Part shown: piece after piece, positions 16,413-24,158 of the stretch
How positions within the stretch are numbered: the stretch's first letter is position 1
Layout: each line of letters begins with the position of its first letter
DNA from: a virus
Strand: one strand, 5' to 3'
IMG/VR virus record: IMGVR_UViG_3300036770_003412
Span: 1-41,176 of that record
DNA: 41,176 nt
The notes under the pieces: generated by a model
What the model was told of the DNA's origin: nothing
Databases searched by the model: none
Seen by the model: only the letters and a program-made list of their open reading frames with translations
Made by a program: the position numbers and the translations under genes

Positions 16413-18755
16413 TTACTCCTGGTTCATTGGGGGTGTGGCCGGCATTGGACCCGGCAGAATCTCATTCGGCGGCTCGTCCACGACGGGAACGATCTCGTCG
16501 ATCTCGCGCGTCGTCGGATTGCGCTTGATGACGATCCTCTTCCCGCCACCGAGGCGGTCCATCGCCTCCTCGTAGACGGGAATAAGCTCCTCGATCTCCT
16601 GCGTGACCGGATTGCGCTTGACGCTGATGCGCTTGGCCTTGCCGCCCTTGCCCGACGCGACGCTGGTCGTGGTCGTGCCGCTCGAGGCCGTTGCCGTCTT
16701 GGAAATAAAGCCGAGCATGTCGGAGGCCGCGTTCTGGCTTGCGATCCGCTCCCGGCTCTCGATGTCCATTTTCTTGGCGGCGAGGTCGAGGACCGAGTTC
16801 TTCGTGGCCTGCTCGGCGCGGAAGGCCTCAAGCTCCTTCTCATGCGCGAGCTGCATCTGCGTCTTCTCGATCTCAGCCTTCGCCTTGATCTCTTCCGGGG
16901 ACGGACCCTTGGGCGCCTGGTTGGCGGTCTCCGGATTGTCGAAATACGTCTCGACGCTCTTGAGCCCCGCCGCCTCGATCAGCTTGGCGAGCGTGTTGTA
17001 CATCTTGGGCCACGACGCGATCGGCGCCCCGCCCAGGATTGCCTCCTTCTGGACCGCGAGGATCTGAGAGAGGATCGACATCTGCTCCATGCGGTTCGAG
17101 GTCCCGAGCGCCACGTCAACCGTGACGGCCATGTCCGCGTTCCACTTGGAGGGGTCCATCATGACCCACTTGCCGCGCAGCTTGATGGCGCGTGGCTTGT
17201 CCTGATTGCGCACGAGAAGGCGAAGGATCTGGCTGAAGAGGCCCTTCACGCCGGTCTCGGCGAAGATGCGCGCGACAAGGAGCATGCGCTCCTGCGCGGC
17301 ATTGTTGATGAGGTTGATGCCCGTCGCCGTCTTGTTCAGCGAATTCGCGTCGAGCCCCTGGTTGTAGGCCGTGACGCCCGTGCGCTTCTCATTGACGCTG
17401 TCGAGGTATTCCATCGCCGGGATCACGACCGCGCCCAGAGGCTGCGGCTGGAGCGGCATGGCAACCGTCGATGGCGACGCGCTCGTCCGGACAATGCCGC
17501 CCGGTCGGTTGGTCAGAAGGTCGTCGAAATTGACCAGACCCTCCTGAACCAGCATGCGGTTGTTGTTGAGCTGGTAGAGGTTGTCCAAGAACTGCCGCGT
17601 CAGGGTTGACTTGATGCGCTGGATGTCGCGCACCAGGTCGTGGATGCTGAGGCCAAAGAACTTGTGAGACATCGGGATCGGCGTGATGCTCTCGAAGGGC
17701 CAGTCGCCCTCCCACCGCTCCTTCATCAGCATCTTGTCGTTCGCGCCGGCGAGGAGGAACTTCCACCGCTCGGCAATGCCGTCGCCGTCCGTATCGACGA
17801 GGTAATAACATTCACTTACCCAGACCTTGCGCAGAGCGTGCTGGACGTTCTCGCTGTCGGGCAGATTGCCGCCGTCGTACTGGAAGCGGACATAACGCTC
17901 GTCCGTGACGTCACCATCCGTCGTCTCGCCGCCGAGGTCCCAGACCGCGTCCTTCGGGATGCCCATCTCGATCAGCTCGGAGATGGTGCGCAAAGTCTTG
18001 TGCGCGACGAAGCGCGCCTTCTTGATGTTCGCCGCCTTCAGGCTGATGAGGAATTCCTCGGGAGGCACGCACTCGACACGCACGCGACCATTGCGCTTCG
18101 TGCGGCGCACCTCGACGTCGTAAAGGGGCACGGGCTGAGGCGGCTGTCCGGGCGCCTGCGCCGGCATCTCGATCTGCTCGCTCGGCGAGTAGGCGACGGG
18201 CTCCACCTCACGGTCCTGAAGAAGGGCGAGAAGCTCCTCCTCGAGCAGGCCCGTATAGATCTCGTTGCAGACATCGACCTGGTCGTCCCACCAGACCTTG
18301 ACGATGCCGTTCTTCTGGAGAAGCGCGTCCTTGAACCACGTGTAGAACAGCATGAAGCCGTCATTGTCGGAGTGAATGACGTGGTTAGCGAGGTCCGTCG
18401 CCTGGTCGGCACCCTCCTCCTCGGCGACCGTCTGCGCCTCGTAGCGGACGACGCGATCGGAGGAGAGGAACAGCTTCACGATCTGCGGCAGGAGGCTCTC
18501 GATCGTATCGCGGACCTCGGTCGTCACGACCTTGGACCGTTCGGCCTGCTCGTCCCCGTAGGGCTCGGCCATATAATAATTCAGGGCCTCGGAGCGTTGC
18601 TTCGTGATCGTTGTATTCTGGTAGCTTGACGCTTGGGACTTCTCGATCCGGATCAGGGCGACGATGTCGTCGTCCGAGAGCGCATCGGGACGTGCCAGGT
18701 CCATCGCGTCCTCGTCGTCCAGGGGCATCGTCTGGCCGACTGCTGTGTCAACCAT
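16413..18755 (-). CDS. Portal protein (P22-like)
   Basis: This 780-residue product has the P22-type portal layout. An N-terminal acidic arm is followed by YYMAEPYGDE, SKVVTTEVRDTIESLLPQIVKLF, then WFKDALLQKNGIVKVWWDD, a VPPEEFLISLKAANIKKARF segment and DIQRIKSTLTRQFLDNLY. The helical stem region is NLINNAAQERMLLVARIFAETGVKGLF. A coiled coil follows (about 630-690). The portal forms the dodecameric DNA entry ring. The C-terminal 73 residues carry a tandem repeat (708-729 and 739-761) and end in a Pro-rich tail. ATG 18755 overlaps the stop of the small upstream gene. Confidence 0.92.
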   Translation of the reverse strand: MVDTAVGQTMPLDDEDAMDLARPDALSDDDIVALIRIEKSQASSYQNTTITKQRSEALNYYMAEPYGDEQAERSKVVTTEVRDTIESLLPQIVKLFLSSDRVVRYEAQTVAEEEGADQATDLANHVIHSDNDGFMLFYTWFKDALLQKNGIVKVWWDDQVDVCNEIYTGLLEEELLALLQDREVEPVAYSPSEQIEMPAQAPGQPPQPVPLYDVEVRRTKRNGRVRVECVPPEEFLISLKAANIKKARFVAHKTLRTISELIEMGIPKDAVWDLGGETTDGDVTDERYVRFQYDGGNLPDSENVQHALRKVWVSECYYLVDTDGDGIAERWKFLLAGANDKMLMKERWEGDWPFESITPIPMSHKFFGLSIHDLVRDIQRIKSTLTRQFLDNLYQLNNNRMLVQEGLVNFDDLLTNRPGGIVRTSASPSTVAMPLQPQPLGAVVIPAMEYLDSVNEKRTGVTAYNQGLDANSLNKTATGINLINNAAQERMLLVARIFAETGVKGLFSQILRLLVRNQDKPRAIKLRGKWVMMDPSKWNADMAVTVDVALGTSNRMEQMSILSQILAVQKEAILGGAPIASWPKMYNTLAKLIEAAGLKSVETYFDNPETANQAPKGPSPEEIKAKAEIEKTQMQLAHEKELEAFRAEQATKNSVLDLAAKKMDIESRERIASQNAASDMLGFISKTATASSGTTTTSVASGKGGKAKRISVKRNPVTQEIEELIPVYEEAMDRLGGGKRIVIKRNPTTREIDEIVPVVDEPPNEILPGPMPATPPMNQE
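16473..16634 (-). repeat. Tandem repeat at the portal C-terminus
   Basis: Portal residues 708-729 (KRISVKRNP-TQEIEELIPVYE) and 739-761 (KRIVIKRNP-TREIDEIVPVVDE) align directly, separated by nine residues. The repeat lies after the coiled-coil barrel region, so it is a terminal appendage rather than part of the core ring. Both units would form a basic strand followed by an acidic turn. Confidence 0.8.
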
Positions 18756-18969
18756 TCAGGGTGGCCTTCGCCGGCAACTTGCTGCCCGGAACGGAAGCTT
18801 TGCGGCCACCATTGACGCCAAGGACGGGACGATCGGCGCGGGCCTTCAGAGCGTCCACGTCGGCGCGCAAAGCCTCGACCTCAGCGCGCAAAGCGTCCGT
18901 TTCGGAACGCAGGCGTGCGGCGTCCTGTATTGCGACCTGAATGGCCGCAATTTCGTTGCGTGAAAACAT
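18748..18969 (-). CDS. Small coiled-coil protein upstream of portal
   Basis: This 73-residue product starts MFSRNEIAAIQVAIQDAARL. ATG 18969 has AGGTG six bases upstream, while a longer open frame back to 19041 lacks a good site. Residues about 15-45 show heptad-like repeats of Leu/Ala with Arg/Glu/Asp (LRSETDALRAEVEALRADVDALKARAD), a two-stranded coiled coil. The Gly/Lys-rich tail follows. It overlaps the portal start by eight bases. Function is unknown; its start is only 37 bases from the oppositely oriented gene at 19007. Confidence 0.72.
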   Translation of the reverse strand: MFSRNEIAAIQVAIQDAARLRSETDALRAEVEALRADVDALKARADRPVLGVNGGRKASVPGSKLPAKATLNG

Positions 18970-19006
18970 GGGTTCACCTATTCTGGGGACCTCAGAGGAG
19001 GCCAAT

Positions 19007-19240
19007 ATGTCGTCGAGGCGATACTGCGTGACGGTGTTCAACGAGCTGAACGACTGCGTCAGCGACCTGGAGTTGACGGTCTACTTCCGCGGTGACGCGG
19101 TTATTGGTGGCAAAATGGGCGACGCAATGCTCCCGAAGCACGTCGTGCACGCCCTTATTGCTGGCGAGGGTCTTCCTCTTGAGGAAGGGCAAGAAGACCC
19201 GCAGGCGCCACGCCATACATCGGCCCCTCACCTCGGATAA
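19007..19240 (+). CDS. Lone plus-strand gene inside the late minus-strand cluster
   Basis: This 77-residue product starts MSSRRYCVTVFNELNDCV. ATG 19007 has a strong GAGGAG site six bases upstream. Third codon positions are mostly G or C. The protein has two Cys and a mixed alpha/beta composition (DLELTVYFRGDAVIGG, HVVHALIAGEGLPLEEG); no family is recognised. It is the only plus-strand gene between the early region and the window start, and it overlaps the 3' end of the polyvalent-protein gene on the other strand by 86 bp. It could be an independently expressed accessory (moron) gene. The alternative is a non-coding gap, since the minus strand here also has a shorter open frame. Confidence 0.55.
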   Translation: MSSRRYCVTVFNELNDCVSDLELTVYFRGDAVIGGKMGDAMLPKHVVHALIAGEGLPLEEGQEDPQAPRHTSAPHLG

Positions 19241-21752
19241 ACCGCCGCAATACTTGATCAGCCGTCTCGCCAGTCAACCGGCGCGTCCGCTCGATCATCT
19301 CATTGACGTAGGAAATCATGGGCCTCGGCCTGAACTTGCCGCCCGTGTCCGTGTACTTCTTGCCAGCCCACGCAACCTCTTGGAACCATCTCGGCTCCAC
19401 CCCTCGACTTGCGGCCATATCATCAACGGAGCCCTGCCAGTGGCCGTAAGTGCCCGGCGGTGGCACCGTAAGCTTTGGATCGAACAGCCCCATCCCCTGC
19501 TCGTCGATCGTCGCGGCGCCACGGTTCCCAAGAAAATTGCCGCTGAAATTATACCGCTTTGGATTGTCAGGCGTGACGCCAGCGCCACCGCTACCCAGCA
19601 TCTTCCTGTGCTGCTCCATGTTGCCGGTCGCGAACCTCCCGCCGATCGGATACGGCATCTCGTACGCGCCCTCGGGCCACTTGGCGCCCGACGTCTTCAA
19701 CTGGTTCCCGTAGTGGGTCATGAGCAGGTTCGAAGTCGGATCAGCCCCGCCGGTTGTCGCGGCCATGCCGTCTGCAAAACGCTCCTTGAAAGCGCGCGCG
19801 CCTTCTACAGGGCCCAGCTCTTTTATGAATGCGTCCTGAAGCTGCCCCATATGATACCAGTTGCCGGCATCATCCGCGAATTGCATGCCCGTATCGTAGG
19901 CGCGCATCCACCGATCCACGGCCTCCGGGCTCCTCGCCATAGCATCGTACTTGGCGACAGTGTCCGCCTTCTTCATTCGCTGCCCGACCGTTGACTGATG
20001 CGGCGCATACAAAGACGCATCTGCGTCATACCGCTTCGCCGGGTCAAACATCGGCGTATAGCCATTCTTTTCCATATCTCGCACGACGAGGTCGCGGGAT
20101 CTTTTGAACCTCTCAGCCTCGCCAGACATGGCCTTGGCAAGAAAGGTCTTCCCCTTGGCCTCGTCGAACATCTCGACTGGCGGCGCGGTCTCCGGGTAAC
20201 GCTTTGACAGCTCGGGGAACACCTCAGCGGACTTCGACGCCTTCGCCGGCTTCGGGACAGACATGGACCGCCACGGCAAAGCGCGATCCGGCGGCAGGAA
20301 CTGCTCCGCGTCCGGAATGTCCTGCGTCAGCCACGGCGCCGCGCGCGGATATTCCGGCGTCGGCAACAAACCCAAGCGATGCTGCACATTGCGCGCCTCG
20401 ACTTCGCCAGCGATACGCCGATACGTTTCAAAGTCGTTTCGCCTGGTTGCCTTCAGCGCCTCGTCCATTGCGCGCTTGATGCTCTCGAACTCCGGGTCCT
20501 TTGAAAGCACGTAGGCGCGGGCGATATGCTCGCGGTACGGCGGAGACCCTGGCTCAAAGAAGGTAAAAGGCCGCGATCTTTCATCAAGCCCCTCAAACCA
20601 CGCCTCCGCAGCCTTCAAGAACTTCTCATCCTCACCAAGCAAAGCCCGCGAGGCGACATTGCCGGCCTGCCGAAGCTTCTCCATCTTCAGGTCCTCGCCA
20701 ACTGACTGCAAAAGACCACTTTGCCGCCATTGACCGGCCAGTCCTTGGTTCGCCCCCGGCGCAAAGCCCTCAATGTCCTGCACGGCGTGCTGGATCTCGT
20801 GGGCGATAGATGACAGCCGACGGGAGCCAGTCGTGGCCGGCCCGACCCAAATGCCCTTCCCGTTCCACGAACCCGTGTTGGGCTGCCCATATCCGTCCAA
20901 GTGAACGCCGGCCTGCCGCAGTTGGGGGTAGGCCTCAAACAGCTTGTCATGACGGACAACGTCCTCGAGGAGCCCGGCCCTGTTTGCGCGTCCCACCTCA
21001 ATACCTTCCGGCACTTTGAAATTGAACGCCATGCCGCTGTCGTCGATCTCGAAGCGCCATTTGCCGTCTACGCCCTTAAACCATCCCGTCTGCGCCCAGA
21101 TTTCGTCGCGAGACAGCCCGGCCTCAGCCAGTTCCTGGGCCAGCTTCAACTTCGCCTTGTCAGCCGTCAGCGCCATCGGGCCGGCAAACATGCCTATCGT
21201 CGCCGGATCGCGCCGGAACGTGTACCCGTAACGTCTCGCCAGATCCTCGGCCCCGTCCGCAATCTTGCCGGCACCGCGCGCCATCGCCGGCGTCGCCGCC
21301 ATCAGGCCCGTCAGCATGGCTTCCGAGGCGTAGTCCTTCGGATAGCCCGTCGCATCCGAGACCGCGCCCGTGGCCGTATCCCAGGCGCCAAGGATGCCCG
21401 TCGCGCGCTTTTCAATCTCACGGCCCGGAGCCGTATCCCTCACGGCACCCCACGCGCCTGTCGCTGCCGGCATGGCCGTCGAGATCGCCGACGTGATGGG
21501 GGCACCAGCAGCCTGCGCAGCGCCTCCTAAGAAGTCCTGGGAGGCCATGAGACCCATTCGAAGGGCTTCGAACTGGTCTCCAGTGCGAGCCTTCTTCGAA
21601 AGCTTCGATCGGTACGACGCCTCGGCATCCTTGCGGAAGGGCTGACCCGCGCGAAGCAGGCCATCGCGGATCTGCTGCTCGAGCACGGTCGGCCTGACCG
21701 GGGCGTAGACCCTGGGATCTTCCTCCTCGACCAGTAGACCGCGCGGTGGCAT
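19155..21752 (-). CDS. Large polyvalent protein with zincin-like HEIQH motif
   Basis: This 865-residue protein lies between the terminase and portal genes. Residues about 65-160 are Ala/Gly-rich helical. Residues about 205-240 (LSRDEIWAQTGWFKG-DGKWRFEIDD) and 313-335 (RLSSIAHEIQHAVQDIEGF) match the large polyvalent-protein-associated domain often called LPD23. The second segment contains HEIQH (His318, Glu319, His322), the metal-binding and catalytic triad of gluzincin/zincin-like peptidases. A C-terminal region (about 640-720, WYHMGQLQDAFIKELG) resembles the domain at the ends of similar phage proteins. Polyvalent proteins are typically injected with phage DNA and act in the host early in infection (known for the class). 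The substrate here is unknown. Confidence 0.82.
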   Translation of the reverse strand: MPPRGLLVEEEDPRVYAPVRPTVLEQQIRDGLLRAGQPFRKDAEASYRSKLSKKARTGDQFEALRMGLMASQDFLGGAAQAAGAPITSAISTAMPAATGAWGAVRDTAPGREIEKRATGILGAWDTATGAVSDATGYPKDYASEAMLTGLMAATPAMARGAGKIADGAEDLARRYGYTFRRDPATIGMFAGPMALTADKAKLKLAQELAEAGLSRDEIWAQTGWFKGVDGKWRFEIDDSGMAFNFKVPEGIEVGRANRAGLLEDVVRHDKLFEAYPQLRQAGVHLDGYGQPNTGSWNGKGIWVGPATTGSRRLSSIAHEIQHAVQDIEGFAPGANQGLAGQWRQSGLLQSVGEDLKMEKLRQAGNVASRALLGEDEKFLKAAEAWFEGLDERSRPFTFFEPGSPPYREHIARAYVLSKDPEFESIKRAMDEALKATRRNDFETYRRIAGEVEARNVQHRLGLLPTPEYPRAAPWLTQDIPDAEQFLPPDRALPWRSMSVPKPAKASKSAEVFPELSKRYPETAPPVEMFDEAKGKTFLAKAMSGEAERFKRSRDLVVRDMEKNGYTPMFDPAKRYDADASLYAPHQSTVGQRMKKADTVAKYDAMARSPEAVDRWMRAYDTGMQFADDAGNWYHMGQLQDAFIKELGPVEGARAFKERFADGMAATTGGADPTSNLLMTHYGNQLKTSGAKWPEGAYEMPYPIGGRFATGNMEQHRKMLGSGGAGVTPDNPKRYNFSGNFLGNRGAATIDEQGMGLFDPKLTVPPPGTYGHWQGSVDDMAASRGVEPRWFQEVAWAGKKYTDTGGKFRPRPMISYVNEMIERTRRLTGETADQVLRRFIRGEGPMYGVAPAGLLALPQEEDPRQQ

Positions 21753-21931
21753 CAGCGCGGCTTTCCGAAGGCCTTGCCGGACTTCTTGGGCTGGATCTTT
21801 TGCTCAGCGGCGTCAAAGGACGGCGCGGCCTTGGGGCGCGCGGCATCGGCGTTGGGCTTCTTCTTTGCTGAGAACTTGCCGCCCTTGCGGGAGACGAACT
21901 CGAAGCGTCCATTCTTGATGTGCCAATCCAT
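21752..21931 (-). CDS. Small basic protein
   Basis: This 59-residue product starts MDWHIKNGRFEFVSRKGGKF and is rich in Lys, Ala and Pro (KKKPNADAARPKAAPSF, KKSGKAFGKPR). ATG 21931 has AAGGGA about ten bases upstream. The open frame back to 21958 lacks one and would overlap terL. Its stop shares a base with the start of the polyvalent gene. It may bind nucleic acid given its charge, but there is no recognised domain. Confidence 0.68.
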   Translation of the reverse strand: MDWHIKNGRFEFVSRKGGKFSAKKKPNADAARPKAAPSFDAAEQKIQPKKSGKAFGKPR

Positions 21932-21945
21932 GACGCGGTGATCCC

Positions 21946-23214
21946 TTAAACGATCCATGCAGTTTCGTATTTGAGCGGCTTGTGCTTCACGCTCACACGC
22001 TCAATGCCCATGGCGAGGTACCTGAAAGCGTCGCTCCCGTGGCTCGCCCAATCATGAAGGGGCGCATCACGAAACGTCTTGCGCTTCGGGTCCATCTCGC
22101 GGCGGTAGTTCTTCAATGCGGCTAGTCCGGCTGCGGCACGCTTTTCGTCGAACCAGCAGCGCGGGAGCATCAGCCTCGCGGCGTTGATGCCGTCATCAAC
22201 CTGATGGCGCGGCACGACGATCGTATTGATCCCGAGGCTCTGAAGCGTCTCCTGCCGGGTCTTGCCCGTCCCCAGCTCGCGCGCCTGCGCGTCGTGCGGG
22301 ACGAGGTGCATGCCGTAAACGTGACCGCGGTCGGTCAACTGCTTGGCGTACCAGTCAAGGCCGACGCCGGCGTTCTCGATGTAGTCGATCAGGTGGACCT
22401 CGCGGCCCACGGTCTGGAAGAGCCAGATGGCCGTACTATCGCCAATACCAAGATCCCAAGCCGTATGTACCTGGTGCCCGCGCTCGATCGGCACGTTGCA
22501 GATGCGACCGTCTCGAGCGGCCTCCTCGATCAATTCACCGTAGTAGGAACCAACCACGGGCGCATCGAAGCTGCACTCGTACTCGGCGGCGTACTGCGCC
22601 GGGCTCATCGCGCGGCGTGCGTCGCTCAATTCCTCTTCAGGCAAGAGGCCCGTCTGGCTCGCCGGCAGCCTGATCGCCGTCCACGCCGGGTCGCTGGTGG
22701 CTGTAGCCCAAAGATCTCCAAAGTGGTTCTGCCCGCGAGGGGTGCCGATAAAGACGGCCCAACCCTGCCGATCGGACAGAGATGGCCGGATCACCTCGGA
22801 CCAGGCGCGAGGATCAATATCGCCGAATTCGTCCAGCACGACGCCGTCGAGATATAAACCGCGCATGCGATCGTAATTGTCAGCGCCGTACAGGCGTATG
22901 CGGGCGCCGTTGGGAAGGTCTACGCGGAGTTCGCTTTCGCTTGCGATCGTGCCGGGGATTGGCGCCGTAAATCTCTTGAGGTAGGCCCAGGCGACGTCCT
23001 TGGCCTGAGCGTACGTTGGCGCGACATACGCAAAGCGAGGCTCCGGCTTCTGGCACATCCACGCGGCGCGGATCAGGTCATTCAAGGTTGCGACCGTCTT
23101 GCCAGCGCGACGATGGGCCACGCAGACAGACCAGCGCGTCTTTCGATCGTGAAGGGGTAGAAACTGATGGCGCGGCGTGTACGGTATAATAACCCGCACA
23201 ACCTCCTCGGTCAT
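21946..23214 (-). CDS. terL: Terminase large subunit
   Basis: This 422-residue product is a DNA-packaging motor. The ATPase domain has Walker A AHRRAGKT (about 33-40), an adenine-binding Q-like region before it, and Walker B VVLDEF (Asp128, Glu129) followed by the coupling motif FIGTPRG (about 155-161). The RNase-H-like nuclease domain begins TAWDLGIGDST (Asp254) and has a C-terminal metal-binding acidic cluster near HDWASHGSDAFRY. The gene overlaps the HNH gene by four bases (ATGA at 23211-23214) and follows the small subunit after that insertion. The length is typical of P22/Sf6-type terminases. Confidence 0.95.
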   Translation of the reverse strand: MTEEVVRVIIPYTPRHQFLPLHDRKTRWSVCVAHRRAGKTVATLNDLIRAAWMCQKPEPRFAYVAPTYAQAKDVAWAYLKRFTAPIPGTIASESELRVDLPNGARIRLYGADNYDRMRGLYLDGVVLDEFGDIDPRAWSEVIRPSLSDRQGWAVFIGTPRGQNHFGDLWATATSDPAWTAIRLPASQTGLLPEEELSDARRAMSPAQYAAEYECSFDAPVVGSYYGELIEEAARDGRICNVPIERGHQVHTAWDLGIGDSTAIWLFQTVGREVHLIDYIENAGVGLDWYAKQLTDRGHVYGMHLVPHDAQARELGTGKTRQETLQSLGINTIVVPRHQVDDGINAARLMLPRCWFDEKRAAAGLAALKNYRREMDPKRKTFRDAPLHDWASHGSDAFRYLAMGIERVSVKHKPLKYETAWIV

Positions 23215-23687
23215 GCAGCGGCCTTCGAGAGGTGGGCCCAGCTCTTTCCATGCTGGATGGAGTGAATTGCCTGCGGTGAAACACCGTAAAGGCGCGCGAA
23301 AGCCACTTGCGACATCCGCCTCGTTCGGATGTCAAGGACGGCATCCTCTGTTAGCTTCGCGCTTCCGTGCTTTTCGCCTTTGGGGGTGCGACCCTTCTCA
23401 TCCTTATCGCGCATGTTATCAGCGTTTGTCCCGAGGAACAGGTGAGCAGGGTTCACACAGACAGGGTTATCGCATTTGTGAAGGACGTGGAGGTCATCAG
23501 GTATCGGGCCGTTGTACAGCTTCCAAGCCACGCGGTGAGCACTACGCAATTTCCCCTCTACGCAGAACTTGCCGTAGCCCTTTCTGTACACGGCACCGCC
23601 CCAGAGAAAGCAACCACTATTCGGGTCCGCGTAAACTTTTTCCTCGAACCGCTCCTTCAAGGACAGCTCTTGCCTCTTCGCCATCAT
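23211..23687 (-). CDS. HNH homing-type endonuclease between terminase subunits
   Basis: This 158-residue protein has the HNH_3-type pattern: GCFLWGGAVYRKGYGKF, HRVAWKLYNGPIPDDLHVLHKCDNPVCVNPAHLFLGT, with the first His, the LHKCDN core and the NPAHL motif in order. The C-terminus has an AP2/HTH-like DNA-recognition segment (AVLDIRTRRMSQVAFARLYGVSPQAIHSI). HNH genes near terminases are common in phages, either as freestanding homing genes or as factors needed for packaging cleavage. It uses ATG 23687 overlapping the previous stop (TGATG). The GGGG before ATG is only a weak ribosome-binding site. Confidence 0.88.
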   Translation of the reverse strand: MMAKRQELSLKERFEEKVYADPNSGCFLWGGAVYRKGYGKFCVEGKLRSAHRVAWKLYNGPIPDDLHVLHKCDNPVCVNPAHLFLGTNADNMRDKDEKGRTPKGEKHGSAKLTEDAVLDIRTRRMSQVAFARLYGVSPQAIHSIQHGKSWAHLSKAAA

Positions 23688-24016
23688 CAAGCCCCATCGT
23701 CCTCTGAAATCATCAAGGGGCCGGGATCAACTGGCGGCGGGCGGTCAGGATCTGACACCGCACCCCAGACGGCCACAATGCGGATCGGCTCGTCGCCACC
23801 CTCATGGACCAATTGCTGCGCCGGCTTGCCGTCGAGGCGGTTCGCAATTTCCTGAATAGCCTGAAGGTCACCCTCCTCGGCCTTGTCGATGAGACGGTTC
23901 GCGAGATTGACGAGTGCCTTGCCCTTGTCGGTGTCGCGACGCGTCAGGGCGAGCCGGAGCGCGTCCCGAAATGGGCTCTCAGCCCTGCGTCCGGACCGTC
24001 CAGCAACTCCAGCCAT
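23687..24016 (-). CDS. Probable small terminase subunit
   Basis: This 109-residue protein starts MAGVAGRSGRRAESPFRDALRLALTRRDTDKGKALVNLANRLIDKAEEGDLQAIQEIANRLDGKP. That pattern (helical DNA-binding segment ending IQEIANRLDGKP-Q) is common to a group of phage small terminase-type proteins. Its place upstream of the large subunit, with an HNH gene between, supports the call. ATG 24016 is chosen; a TTG at 24031 in frame is possible, but neither has a strong ribosome-binding site. A transcription terminator ends 25 bases upstream of ATG. Confidence 0.75.
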   Translation of the reverse strand: MAGVAGRSGRRAESPFRDALRLALTRRDTDKGKALVNLANRLIDKAEEGDLQAIQEIANRLDGKPAQQLVHEGGDEPIRIVAVWGAVSDPDRPPPVDPGPLMISEDDGA

Positions 24017-24020
24017 TTTC

Positions 24021-24129
24021 AAATCACTCAAATCGTTGACAAAAAAAGCCCGGAGTTTCCGCCGGGCCTAAGGTGGCTTCAGTGATTTAGGCGTGGGCCA
24101 AGGGTGGAGAAGCCGTCCAAATCACTGAA
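24021..24129 (-). promoter_or_regulatory. Alternative dyads around the terminator upstream of terminase genes
   Basis: Three related 11-mers flank the terminator: AAATCACTCAA at 24021-24031, TTCAGTGATTT at 24078-24088 and AAATCACTGAA at 24119-24129. The second is a perfect inverse of the third (30-base loop) and a 10/11 inverse of the first. In the leftward transcript the middle copy could therefore pair with the upstream copy, or with the downstream copy around the terminator. This resembles an antitermination or attenuation layout, or operator sites; function is inference. Confidence 0.5.
24041..24067 (-). terminator. Rho-independent terminator between early and late leftward units
   Basis: On the minus strand a six-base GC stem (GCCCGG with CCGGGC, 24048-24067, eight-base loop) is followed directly by seven T (A run at 24041-24047). 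It ends leftward transcription from the replication genes shortly before the terminase genes. No separate promoter is seen between it and the terminase start, so late expression may require antitermination or readthrough. Confidence 0.8.
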
Positions 24130-24158
24130 ACAGGAGGAAACCCACAGTGCGCGGAACA

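Noticed and set aside
24036-24041. TTGACA as a rightward promoter
   Set aside because: No -10 element follows at proper distance and the A run belongs to the leftward terminator.
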